Shown here in pieces: positions 33,590-41,905 of a stretch of DNA of 64,000 nt. Each line of letters begins with the position of its first letter. Within the stretch, counting starts at the first letter, position 1. The translations under genes and the position numbers were made by a program. The notes beneath the pieces were generated by a model that was not told the origin of the DNA, made no database searches, and saw only the letters and a list, made by a program, of their open reading frames with translations. Origin of the DNA: Natrinema sp046097095 (lineage in GTDB: Archaea > Halobacteriota > Halobacteria > Halobacteriales > Natrialbaceae); NCBI RefSeq assembly GCF_046097095.1, contig NZ_CP175699.1, forward strand, positions 372,001-436,000, read 5' to 3'.

Positions 33590-34849
33590 TCAGTTGTTAT
33601 CCCCAACGAACCGCCGTGCACGTCCCCAGATCGAGTCACTGTCAGCAGCACCCGTCTCATCCATCTCAGGGTTCGAAGACTGATCACGACGCTCGAGTGC
33701 CTCCTGACAGTCACTGAGTTGCTCTCGAAGCGCTTCATTGGTCGCTTCGAGTTCGTCGATACGTTCGTCTTTCTCCTTGAGCGTTGCCTCGAGGTCGTCG
33801 ACGCGGTCGGTCAAGAGTCGATTTTTCTCGACCAGATACGCATGATTCTGTGCCGGTTCGTCACCACTACTAGTGACCGATGACTCGCTCTGTCTGGAAC
33901 TCGCTTTACTCGAGTCGTCTCGAGCGTCTGGATCGTAAAACTCGGAGGTGTTCGCAATCGCTCGTTCGATGGTTTTCTCGCCGTACGTCGACCCGTCGGC
34001 GTAGTGCACGTCATCCCATTTCTCCCGAAGCAGCCCTGAGTGGCGGAAGAGTTGATCCACACGAGCGTGGTTGCCGCCGGTCCAGAAGGCTAGCAGACAG
34101 CACAGCGCCATATCGGCTTCCGACTGGCTGTCGTACCCAGCAATGTTCCCGTTCCAGAGGCGCTCGAATTTTGACCCGTTCGACGCGTTCATTGCTTTTT
34201 CGAGCAATTCTTCGTCCTCGAGGTCAACGTCAACTGCACCGTTCGTTGCTGACTGGTCGTCGCCAGCGCCCAGTTGCCCAGACTGCGACTTCACATCGCT
34301 ATCGGTGTCCTGGAGGTACTCGCGGTGGATCGCTACGAGCGCATCCTGTCGGCGTGCAACGTGGGTGGGAGTCTCTTCGACATGGTCACCAGTGACGGTG
34401 AAAAAGCGTGCGGTGTCGTACAGCTCGATGCTTCCACGTCGGTTCCGACCGTCCGGAAGCTCTCCCGTGATGAGTACGTGGTAGCCGGTACCGGATGGCG
34501 AAATCTCCGTATAGGAGTCGAGTCGTTCGATGATGTTGAGTGCTATGTTGTCGACCTCTCCGGTCTCGGGATCACGGCAATCATCAAGGTCTACGCCAAC
34601 GATGGGATCATCGTCAGTAAGGACGAAGCCAACGCCATCAGCGTTCTTCGTCCCGGCGTATCCAATCGCTGTGTCAAAGCTGTCCCACGTATCCGGATCA
34701 GTTGACGAGGCGAATGCTCCTGTTCCTGGCGTCACCGGTATCTTCGTTGGTTTGCCATCGCGCTCTTCCTCTCGCCAGCATACCCACTGCTTGCGTTCCT
34801 GCAAGCTAGCTAGCAGCGCTGCTGTGTCGATTGGGGTGTCAGAACTCAT
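33590..34849 (-). CDS. primase-polymerase (phage NrS-1-like PrimPol)
   Basis: 419 aa from ATG 34847-34849 (MSSDTPIDTAALL). N-terminal archaeo-eukaryotic primase core: KQWVCWREEERDGKPTKIPV, GVGFVLTDDDPIVGVDLDDC (catalytic D-x-D), ISPSGTGYHVLITG and ELYDTARFFTVTGDHV. A helical domain (~235-330) with GSKFERLWNGNIAGYDSQSE follows, then a coiled coil (~350-395) and a conserved tail. This is the NrS-1-type replicative PrimPol layout common on haloarchaeal elements. It likely primes or replicates the element's DNA. Its last codons are duplicated at 30799-30868. Confidence 0.75.
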   Translation of the reverse strand: MSSDTPIDTAALLASLQERKQWVCWREEERDGKPTKIPVTPGTGAFASSTDPDTWDSFDTAIGYAGTKNADGVGFVLTDDDPIVGVDLDDCRDPETGEVDNIALNIIERLDSYTEISPSGTGYHVLITGELPDGRNRRGSIELYDTARFFTVTGDHVEETPTHVARRQDALVAIHREYLQDTDSDVKSQSGQLGAGDDQSATNGAVDVDLEDEELLEKAMNASNGSKFERLWNGNIAGYDSQSEADMALCCLLAFWTGGNHARVDQLFRHSGLLREKWDDVHYADGSTYGEKTIERAIANTSEFYDPDARDDSSKASSRQSESSVTSSGDEPAQNHAYLVEKNRLLTDRVDDLEATLKEKDERIDELEATNEALREQLSDCQEALERRDQSSNPEMDETGAADSDSIWGRARRFVGDNN

Positions 34850-34963
34850 CGTTGATCTCTCCGAGGTCCACTCATTGAGGCCTCCGAACAAACAGACAGT
34901 GCCACCTAATCGAATAGGTCCGGAAAACTGCGGGCTGTCCACGGTCAAGCCGTTAATTGGCCG

Positions 34964-35761
34964 TCACCACAGCTGCGGTTCTGTCGGTGTGATGTAGGCG
35001 TTGTCCTCGTTGCCGGTCAGTGTAAAAGACATGACAACTCTGTTGTTGATATGCGTCGTCAATAGCAACGCACAACCAGTCTCACTCTCCGGAACGTCAA
35101 CCCTGAATTTCGTGGTGTGGGTTACCTCGTCGGCCGACGACGGTGCCCATTCGAATAGCACACAATCATCTCTCTCGTTACAGCCTTTTGTGTAGTAGTC
35201 CAAGATACTGTCCGCGATCGTCGCAGTACCGGTTGCGATCGCATACTTCGTGTTCGCAATCGAGACGGCGGTGTGAATAGCATCGACAGCTGGATCTGGA
35301 ATCTCAGTTCCAGTTCCATGAGCCCATGCACCGGTCACATCCGAGTCGTTCGTAGTGTACACAGTCTGCTGATCAACGGTGCTGTTCGGATGTTCCCATA
35401 CCTTGACTGCGTGAGACGATATTGCATCCTGCTTATCACCGTCGTTTTCGTTCAACCCGAGACCGTGGGTGGCAACACCGAATTTGTATGTGTACCCTCC
35501 GCCATCTTGCGTACTATCGTCCAAGATATCAACGGTCGTCGTGCCTGCAAGTTTCGCGGTACTGAACGGTTTGTCTTTCTCCCATTGAATCGTGTACTTG
35601 TCCTGCTGACTTCCTTCGACCTTATCGTACGGGAGATGATCCCACGATGCTGCCGACGCAGTTCCGCTGGCCGCACTCCCCGCGATGACGGTGCCTGTGA
35701 TGGTAAGACCGGTCTTTTTCAGCACGCTACGACGTGGATATGAGTTGTTTTCCTTGGCCAT
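34964..35761 (-). CDS. Tat-exported protein of unknown function
   Basis: 265 aa. Tat signal YPRRSVLKKTGLTITGTVIA ending in an AxA-type site (GTASAAS, ~30-36). The mature part is ~230 residues, beta-rich, with ATHGLGLNENDGDK, a Cys pair in GCNERDDCVLF and a third Cys in TGCALLLTTHINN, so disulfides are possible. Not lipidated. No family recognised; the size and export route fit a secreted bacteriocin-like or surface protein of the element, but nothing proves this. Upstream AT-rich region contains a likely promoter (TATATTA, ~35786-35794). Confidence 0.65.
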   Translation of the reverse strand: MAKENNSYPRRSVLKKTGLTITGTVIAGSAASGTASAASWDHLPYDKVEGSQQDKYTIQWEKDKPFSTAKLAGTTTVDILDDSTQDGGGYTYKFGVATHGLGLNENDGDKQDAISSHAVKVWEHPNSTVDQQTVYTTNDSDVTGAWAHGTGTEIPDPAVDAIHTAVSIANTKYAIATGTATIADSILDYYTKGCNERDDCVLFEWAPSSADEVTHTTKFRVDVPESETGCALLLTTHINNRVVMSFTLTGNEDNAYITPTEPQLW

Positions 35762-36026
35762 ACAGTTGGCACAATTACATTCCAGTATATATTACTTTCG
35801 GCGATCTCTATCAGAGAGCTGAGGGAGGAATATAGGAACGCCTTCAAAAAACAGAGCGGTTCTTGCAGTGGCTGTAGGGGTTGAGACTACGGTGGGTTCA
35901 CCGGCATTGTAATAAATAGTTTCGAACAGGTAAATATACAGAAATACCTCGGACCGACTCTTCAAGCCCCTATTCATATTATTCTATCAACTACCTCAGT
36001 AAACAGTGCGACAGTCAGCGATACCT

Positions 36027-36350
36027 TCATTCGACGAGATGTTCGTCGAGGTCACGCGTCCAGTACGTTGCGAGTCCGTCAGGACTACAGCGGACACAGA
36101 GGTATAGTGTTCCCTCGAGATGGCCGAGTCCCACGCGAAACCGCGTGAGTGCAGCGAGCGTGTCGACGACGAGACCACAGCTATCACAGGCGTGGTGATC
36201 TCGGTCGTCGGGGTCGGCCCGGGCTTGGACGGCGCAGTCGACACAGATCGGATGCGAAACCCGTTCATCTTTACCCCAGGTGAAGGCGGCACCACGCTCC
36301 GACCCGGGAAGCGAATCGTAGAACGCACATCCCGAAAGCGTCTGCTGCAT
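36027..36350 (-). CDS. DUF7558-like zinc protein
   Basis: 107 aa. Zinc ligands in HPICVDCAVQ, HHACDSCGL and LYLCVRCSP: three CxxC-type pairs, with the conserved ADPDDRDHHAC block. The N-terminal FTWGKDERVSH and C-terminal YWTRDLDEHLVE agree with the haloarchaeal family I recall as DUF7558. Its ATG overlaps the stop of gene 36350-36640 (TAATG-like). A truncated copy lies at 15695-15913. Confidence 0.65.
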   Translation of the reverse strand: MQQTLSGCAFYDSLPGSERGAAFTWGKDERVSHPICVDCAVQARADPDDRDHHACDSCGLVVDTLAALTRFRVGLGHLEGTLYLCVRCSPDGLATYWTRDLDEHLVE

Positions 36351-36640
36351 TACGACATCTCGTCGTTGGCATCACAGCCGGCTGTCCACCCACGGTGGAA
36401 GACAACTAACTGCCGAATTGAGTCGAATGCTTCACCACTTGGTTCGTGAACGAGGACTCGCTGGTTAGCGACCGCTGTCACGACGCCGTCGTCGACGAGG
36501 TCACTGGCGAGTTGCTGCGCCGTCGTCCTGTCGACGTCCGCCGTCGACACCCGGGCTGCATCCCGGTCCTGTGCAAGGAGTTCGGTCTCGAGCCGTTCGT
36601 AATCAGCTGTCGTATCATCGAGTATATTTGGATCAGTCAT
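36350..36640 (-). CDS. small helical protein coupled to DUF7558-like gene
   Basis: 96 aa (MTDPNILDDTTADYERLETE). Helical, with STADVDRTTAQQLASDLVDD then VVTAVANQRVLVHEPSGEAFD, which looks like a small winged-helix (helix-turn-helix then wing). Overlaps the DUF7558-like gene. An inactivated paralogue is at 26171-26551. Function unknown; likely DNA binding. Confidence 0.55.
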   Translation of the reverse strand: MTDPNILDDTTADYERLETELLAQDRDAARVSTADVDRTTAQQLASDLVDDGVVTAVANQRVLVHEPSGEAFDSIRQLVVFHRGWTAGCDANDEMS

Positions 36641-36810
36641 GGGAACTCACACGAGGTACAGTTGTGAACGCGCCTCATGCCACCTGGCGCTGACAAACAT
36701 CCCTGCGATACAGGCACGACCGAATACGTTTCCTCAACACACCCCGAGTAGCGAGGACACGCGCCTCGTCCATGTGGCCATTGGCGACCAGCACCAACTC
36801 GATGAGGGAC

Positions 36811-37308
36811 TTATCCGAGATCGATGTGCGGAACCGTCATGACATCGAATAGCTGGTAGTGTCGATCGTACGTTGCAATGTGGTTGATACCCAGTTCTTC
36901 CATGTGACACGCAATGACGAAGTCCGTGAATGAGGCGTCGTTGTCGTCCCATTTGATGAATCTATCGCGTGCCTGCTCGAATGCCTCGTCGGGAACACGC
37001 TCGAAGCGAAATAGCCCACTTTCATCGACCGCTTTGAATAGCAACTCGGCGTACCGGAGTGACGCACGCTTTTTCAGTCGCGTTGCCGCCTCGTCGAGCG
37101 CGTGCCCGTTAACGATGAACTGTCGATATGGGAGGTCCCCGCTGCGTGCGAATTCAGCAAGCGCTCTCGATGCTCCATGCAGTTCGTCGTTCGGATTGAA
37201 AAACGCGAAGAGGAATTTCGGACCGAGAAACACCCGATGGGTGAGTCGTTCAGGCTTGAAGTCCCCAGCGGAAACCGGACCAGCATCAGTATCAATCGAG
37301 CGGCCCAT
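36811..37308 (-). CDS. PIN-domain (VapC-like) toxin
   Basis: 165 aa. PIN features: VFLGPKFLFAFFNPNDELHG (first motif, with N/D), central EAATRLKKRA, and DDNDASFTDFVIACHMEELG (catalytic acids) followed by IATYDRHYQLFDVM. Complete and in frame. Directly after the antitoxin-like gene 37309-37530. Presumed ribonuclease. The first acidic residue is less clear than usual (G-P-K-F instead of L-D-T-N). Confidence 0.7.
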   Translation of the reverse strand: MGRSIDTDAGPVSAGDFKPERLTHRVFLGPKFLFAFFNPNDELHGASRALAEFARSGDLPYRQFIVNGHALDEAATRLKKRASLRYAELLFKAVDESGLFRFERVPDEAFEQARDRFIKWDDNDASFTDFVIACHMEELGINHIATYDRHYQLFDVMTVPHIDLG

Positions 37309-37530
37309 TCACTCCTCGCTGTCGGGTGTATTCGAGAATCGGATCCCAGCTGTGTCTCCACTCCACTCGTCAACCAGATCATCTTCTGTGGCGGCGTTCG
37401 TCCGTGGTGTCTTGGGTACTGGCTCTTGATCGAGCTGGTCGAGAATCGCGAATAGTGGATCGTCTGGATCGACCTGTTCCTGTTGTTCCATCCAGACTTC
37501 GGTCGCTTCACGCAATGCCGCCGTACACAA
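37309..37530 (-). CDS. antitoxin-like partner of the PIN gene, 5' end damaged
   Basis: 73 codons from TTG 37528-37530; the frame is open ~9 codons further to a TGA with no ATG, so the N-terminus is probably lost or uses a weak start. Acidic, helical (LREATEVWMEQQEQVDPDDP), ending DSEE immediately before the toxin ATG. Position and acidity suggest the antitoxin; no DNA-binding domain remains visible. Confidence 0.5.
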   Translation of the reverse strand: MCTAALREATEVWMEQQEQVDPDDPLFAILDQLDQEPVPKTPRTNAATEDDLVDEWSGDTAGIRFSNTPDSEE

Positions 37531-37872
37531 CAGGGCTATACGTGATGGTTGTCACGTTAGGCTGGAGGGTTGCTCCTCCCCTGTCAGAGGCACTACGTGG
37601 TCGGGCAAGACCCACTCTCCACCGTTCATATTGCGTGTACTACAGACTCCTGTGCGAGATTCATCCCACGATGAACTCGCAGCTGGGCAAGCGCTATTCT
37701 ACAGGCGGAGCAGGCCGAGTGGCTCGCGTACGGAAGACTACGTCTTCCGTGATGACGAGACGCTTCGCGTCTCGAACCACTTGGTCCCGAGGCGGTTCAC
37801 ACATCGTAACCGTACATCGAAGCGCGATCATGACCCCAATTGTCAAACGCAGAGACACTAATACACTACGTA
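37531..37872. other. intergenic with paired mini-hairpins
   Basis: About 340 bp without a gene. It contains two perfect stem-loops, CGGAAGAC-TAC-GTCTTCCG (37731-37749) and CGAGACGC-TTC-GCGTCTCG (37756-37774), each 8-3-8 and 6 nt apart. The same architecture is found at the TnpB end (33012-33052) and inside an IS6 transposase (57001-57048). Confidence 0.6.
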
Positions 37873-38106
37873 ATGGCGAATTCGCGGACGCCGATCACCT
37901 CCAGTGAGGAAGCCGCGCTCGAGTACCTCGAGCAGTACGTCGACGCACTGACGGATAATGAGCCGCTCACGCGAGAGGACGCCGTTGCCCGCCTCATGGA
38001 CCAGGGCGTTGAGCGTGCCGACGCCCGATCACATATCGAGCAGTTGCTCCTGAAGGGCTATCTATACGAGGTCAACGGGGAACTGCGGATTCCGTCACGA
38101 CCCTAA
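37873..38106 (+). CDS. small winged-helix-like protein
   Basis: 77 aa from ATG 37873 (MANSRTPITSSEEAALEYLE). Helical repeats (YVDALTDNEPLTREDAVARL, ADARSHIEQLLLKGYLYEVN) with a final hairpin GELRIPSRP: a compact wHTH-like fold ending in a wing. The only plus-strand gene between 33 and 55 kb. Short, complete, unknown role. Confidence 0.5.
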   Translation: MANSRTPITSSEEAALEYLEQYVDALTDNEPLTREDAVARLMDQGVERADARSHIEQLLLKGYLYEVNGELRIPSRP

Positions 38107-38141
38107 CGAGCCTGGACGTCCGCCGTCCCTCACTGCTGCCC

Positions 38142-38624
38142 CTACAGCCAGATCACCGCGACGGCGACTGCAAAGAGTGCCAGCGCGATCCCGGACTTCA
38201 TGGTCCAGAGTCGCCGTCCGACCCGACTACACAGCTGCCGGCACTGATCTCGGAGGGCTGCACGGCGTTCCGCCTCCAAGATCTGCACCTCGTCGTAGTA
38301 ATCGCGCCGATCCGCCGGCAGCCTCCGGAGTGTCGTCTGGCACTCGCTACAGGTAAACTCGAACTCGGCGCGAACGTGCTGCCGACGAAATTCTCGCTCG
38401 CCGCCCTCGTCGTAGCTCGTCACCTCGTACACCAATAGTTTCGAGACGAAGCGACGTGCTCCGCACTCCGGACACCGGTCCATCTCGAGTTCTGGTGACC
38501 CGTCGTCGCTGCTCTCTTCGTCTAGCCATCCAGACTGTCGAGATTGCTCGCCAGTATCTCGTGGATTCGCGTGGTTTTCTGAAGCCGATGCAGTCGCTGA
38601 CTCGGAGTTACTGAACGTGGACAT
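38142..38624 (-). CDS. zinc-ribbon protein with C-terminal membrane anchor
   Basis: 160 aa from ATG 38622-38624 (MSTFSNSESATASAS). Disordered Ser/Asp-rich N-terminus (~1-45), zinc ribbon formed by DRCPECGARRF and FTCSECQTTLR, a charged helix with an additional CRQLCSR, then a single C-terminal TM (SGIALALFAVAVAVIWL). Tail-anchored. It lies just beyond the end of the conjugation operon in the same orientation; a role in the element's cell-surface apparatus is possible. Confidence 0.6.
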   Translation of the reverse strand: MSTFSNSESATASASENHANPRDTGEQSRQSGWLDEESSDDGSPELEMDRCPECGARRFVSKLLVYEVTSYDEGGEREFRRQHVRAEFEFTCSECQTTLRRLPADRRDYYDEVQILEAERRAALRDQCRQLCSRVGRRLWTMKSGIALALFAVAVAVIWL

Positions 38625-39349
38625 GGAATCGCTCACTGACCGCACTCAGCCGCCCATGGCACCCGCACCACGACCAGGTTCGACCTGCGTGCCGGGCACG
38701 CTGAGCGCCGTCGCCCTTCGTCGGCGCGAACAACCCACAGAACACAACACCTTCTCACAGAGAAGTACTCAGGCTGACACAAGACGCGGAGAGATAGCAC
38801 CCTCACTAGAACCCCCAGCATGCTCGCCACGGATACCACGGCCTAGTAGTACACCCAGGCTGGCAGATGAGAGTTTCCAGTCGTCACTCAAACCCTACGC
38901 AAACTGAAACAGATGAGAAGGCTGTCACCAGGAACGTGACCACCCTAGTCCTCCCCCTGTCTGGCTATACAGCTACCATCTTCACTACGCTACCTATCCC
39001 CCCGCTCTCGCTACCACCGCATCGTGTTCTCTCAAACTGATAGCTCTATGAATTACGCTGCGCTCTACCCATCCCTGAATCCCCCTTACGAAACACACCG
39101 GATTCACACCTCGCACCCCACCCTTCCTTTGGACGCATTCCGAGGTACGAATTCAGATTTGACGGAGGCAGAATTGCATAGGATAGCGGAGGACTGATTT
39201 GAGGGCGTTATTTGTTATATGAAAGTGAGCATCGGAACCCTCGTTGATATATGCAACGCGTGACGACTTCTACCTGCTGAATATTGGAGAAACAGGAAAT
39301 TGGTGGAATAAGGTTATATATACTATACGAAGGCGAGTTCCGACGATAA
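38625..39349. other. long intergenic region
   Basis: About 725 bp without a supported gene. GC-rich to ~38900, then distinctly AT-richer (39130-39350). It ends in a strong TATA-like box (TTATATATACT, ~39314-39324). It may hold replication or transfer signals, but no iterons, long inverted repeats or origin motif could be recognised. Confidence 0.45.
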
Positions 39350-39445
39350 ATGAAAACTGAGGGGGTTGAAATCGCTAAGACTGCTCAATTACCCATGGAG
39401 AATCCATCAATCGTATTCGCAAACTGCAGTCCTGGACGGTCTTGA
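39350..39445 (+). CDS. 31-aa leaderless micro-ORF
   Basis: ATG 39350 lies ~30 bp after the TATA-like box at 39314-39324, the spacing of a haloarchaeal leaderless transcript. It encodes MKTEGVEIAKTAQL...CSPGRS and stops at TGA 39443-39445, inside a hairpin GGTCTT-GA-AAGACC (39438-39451). It could be a small protein or just the 5' end of a short RNA. It runs toward the end of the conjugation operon (convergent). Confidence 0.35.
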   Translation: MKTEGVEIAKTAQLPMENPSIVFANCSPGRS

Positions 39446-39509
39446 AAGACCAGCGGATGAATAGATACGCGAACTGTTAAACGTGACTGTGACCGCCCGT
39501 CTTGGTCAG

Positions 39510-41015
39510 TTACTGTGATGGAGACGTTCCTTGGTCATCGATCTGCTCGTACATCTCGTCGGGGAAGGGGAGGCTCCCATAAATCGAGTACGGGCATTGG
39601 TCGCGCCCGATGCAGTACCGCTTCATATCATCATTCGTACAATTCATCGGGAGGGGGATTTCGCCGTCGATGTCGTTGTCGAGTTCGTACCGAATCTGGT
39701 ACTCAGTCACCTCGTCGTCATACCAGGGCCACCGCGAGAACAGGTCTTTCACGTCGCTGATGAATTCCGCCATACTCGCGTCCCGGTACTGGGGAAGCCA
39801 CCATGCCATCCGCACCAGATTGAACAGGTCCTTCCGAACAGGTTTCTTCTCTTGTAGGCGCTCGTCCATCGCTGCCATGCAGGGCAACTCGAATAGATCT
39901 TCGAGGTCGTCGACGTGGAGTGGTTGCGAACCGTCGCTGTATTCGGTGAGTGTGTACCGATTCAAGCGCGCGTTCTCGACGGTGACGCTCGCGTGATCGC
40001 GGTTCCGCGAGAGCACCGTCCCGAGACTTCGCGGTGAAGAAATTGACTCACAGACTCTTCGCTCCCATGTTCGCTCTGGCTCATATGCCTCCACCGCTTC
40101 GTAGAGGTCGCGGGCAGTCTGCGTCTCATCGAGCTGGGCGACGTCATCGTCTGCGGCGGAGACGGCGTTAATAATCGTCAGGAGGTCACGCTTCTGCCGG
40201 CTCCAGTTCTCCCAAACGCGGTGGGTCTGACCGGCCTCGAAGAACCGATCGATTCGGTCGGTGATCGCCGATTCGTTTGCCGTCAGCCAACTCCGCTGTT
40301 CCGCCGTCAACGACTCTTCTTGAACAGCAAGCAGCCGGCCGAAGGCGTCCTCTGCGTACTCGCAGTACTTCGCCATGAAATCCGAAACGGGAACGTACAG
40401 ATTGTTGTCAGCGACGTGTGCTTGAATCTCGCCCTGCTGGTCCTCGTCCCCATCAGCACGGGCCAAGCACTTTCGCGAGGCGGCGACGAGCGGAATCTCG
40501 AGATAGTACCCCTCTCCGAACTCGGGGTGGGTCGTAACGTCGGTGCACACACGCCCTGGATGGACACCGTCCTCGCCGGGATCTTTTGCGTAGAGGGTTT
40601 CGGCGATCTCCTGGTGGAGCGACCAGTCATCGTACTCGCGAACGAGTGAGGCGATATTGTTGACGCAGAGTTCGCGGAGATTTCCGAGGAGCGCGAGATG
40701 ACGGGGTGGCGTATCTTCGAGTTTCGGATGGTCCATGATACAGACCGCGCCAAGAGTGCTTAAGACGGCCAGCGTCCCGGGATCGTCGACATAGGGACGC
40801 TTGGCTGCTTCCTCTCGTGTACTCGGTGCGAACGCGTCGATCGTGAACCGCTCGACATCTGCGAGCATCTTCTCTGTCTGCTGCTCACCATCGACTGTCC
40901 ACCGCTGATACCCACGCTCGAACAGTTGGGTGAGCTGGAACTCCCCCTTGTCTCGTGGAAGTGCCGCGACTCGATACGCCGTGTACTCGTCGTCTGTGGG
41001 CGTGTCTCGGCTCAT
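39510..41015 (-). CDS. PriL-like primase large subunit with Fe-S cysteines
   Basis: 501 aa. The C-terminal ~140 residues fit the PriL iron-sulfur domain: LPCMAAM (first Cys) followed by KPVRKDLFNLVRMAWWLPQY, SDVKDLFSRWPWYDDEVTEY and Q-I-R-Y, then NCTNDDMKRYCIGRDQCPY with three more Cys in the canonical order. The N-terminal part is helical and divergent. The ATG overlaps the PriS-like stop (ATGA). In PriSL the large subunit binds template and regulates priming; here it would act with the adjacent small subunit on transferred or element DNA. Last gene of the conjugation operon. Confidence 0.75.
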   Translation of the reverse strand: MSRDTPTDDEYTAYRVAALPRDKGEFQLTQLFERGYQRWTVDGEQQTEKMLADVERFTIDAFAPSTREEAAKRPYVDDPGTLAVLSTLGAVCIMDHPKLEDTPPRHLALLGNLRELCVNNIASLVREYDDWSLHQEIAETLYAKDPGEDGVHPGRVCTDVTTHPEFGEGYYLEIPLVAASRKCLARADGDEDQQGEIQAHVADNNLYVPVSDFMAKYCEYAEDAFGRLLAVQEESLTAEQRSWLTANESAITDRIDRFFEAGQTHRVWENWSRQKRDLLTIINAVSAADDDVAQLDETQTARDLYEAVEAYEPERTWERRVCESISSPRSLGTVLSRNRDHASVTVENARLNRYTLTEYSDGSQPLHVDDLEDLFELPCMAAMDERLQEKKPVRKDLFNLVRMAWWLPQYRDASMAEFISDVKDLFSRWPWYDDEVTEYQIRYELDNDIDGEIPLPMNCTNDDMKRYCIGRDQCPYSIYGSLPFPDEMYEQIDDQGTSPSQ

Positions 41016-41905
41016 GAGTCAAGGAAGTCAGGCATCGCCTCGGTCCGGAAGTCGAATCCCGAATCGTCGATGGGCTGAACGACACGCGAGACATCGGCGT
41101 GTAGTGAGTACGGCAGCCGCATCACGCGACGCCGGTCGGCCGTGACGACCGGGTCAATGGGAATCCCATATTCGTCGAGGAGTAGGTCGTTGATGACTTC
41201 GCGACTTTGCTCGTCGTAGCAGTGTTCGCGGTCCGTATCAAGCAGGTAGACGTGACAGCCCTGCCCCGAGTAGACGACCATCGTCTCGTCGGCCGCGAAG
41301 TCGTCCTCGAAGATGTCCTGAACTGCAAATCCATACTCAAGAGCTTGCTCGATATCCTCGAATGCGTAGGGATATCCCTCGGGTGGGCTGTCAAGGACAC
41401 CTGTGGCACGAAGTTGCTCAGTCCCGACATCGTCGGCTCTCCCATTGGTTGATTCATTGGACGCGCGCTGTGCGGCGATGTCCTTCGCGTCGATATCGAC
41501 CGCCAGCACCCAGGGTCGCTCCCAGTGATCGAGCGCGTAGTAGACTGCATCAGGGCGTGGTTCTGGTCGTTCTAATAGATCCGGGTCTGCGAGCGCATAG
41601 TTGCTCCCTTGAGCGGGGTCGTAGCTGGCGGGGTACTGGATGAATTCGACGAGGTCCTCCATCGAGCCGAATTGCTGGATGCTTCGTTCGCCAGAGTCGC
41701 TGGTCTGCCAGGTATCGCGGCGGATGAACGACCGATCGGGAGCGTTCTGGTTTCGGGTTGGGTATGCCTCGCCGAAGGCGATAGCGTACTGCTTCGGGCC
41801 ACTAGCTGTGAGGAATGACGGGAGGGCGTCGAGTTGGTCCGGAAACGTCTCTGTGTAGTAGGTGTGGAGCTCCTCACGGGTTGCTTTTCGCCATTCCCCA
41901 GTCAC
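41012..41905 (-). CDS. PriS-like primase small subunit
   Basis: 297 aa. Archaeo-eukaryotic primase motifs in order: LAVDIDAKD (catalytic D-x-D, ~136-144), VVYSGQGCHVYLLD (S-G-x-G-x-H-V, ~212-225) and IDPVVTADRRRVMRLPYSLH (D and basic RLP-x-SLH motif, ~253-272). This is the order in genomic PriS, not the PrimPol type at 33590. Overlaps by 4 nt the coupling-protein stop upstream and the PriL-like start downstream, so the three are translationally coupled. Expected to synthesise primers on single-stranded DNA. Confidence 0.8.
   Translation of the reverse strand: MTGEWRKATREELHTYYTETFPDQLDALPSFLTASGPKQYAIAFGEAYPTRNQNAPDRSFIRRDTWQTSDSGERSIQQFGSMEDLVEFIQYPASYDPAQGSNYALADPDLLERPEPRPDAVYYALDHWERPWVLAVDIDAKDIAAQRASNESTNGRADDVGTEQLRATGVLDSPPEGYPYAFEDIEQALEYGFAVQDIFEDDFAADETMVVYSGQGCHVYLLDTDREHCYDEQSREVINDLLLDEYGIPIDPVVTADRRRVMRLPYSLHADVSRVVQPIDDSGFDFRTEAMPDFLDS

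Noticed and set aside
38625..39349. Replication or transfer origin
   Set aside because: The region is long, partly AT-rich and at the end of the transfer operon, but no iterons, nick-site-like motif or origin repeat could be shown.
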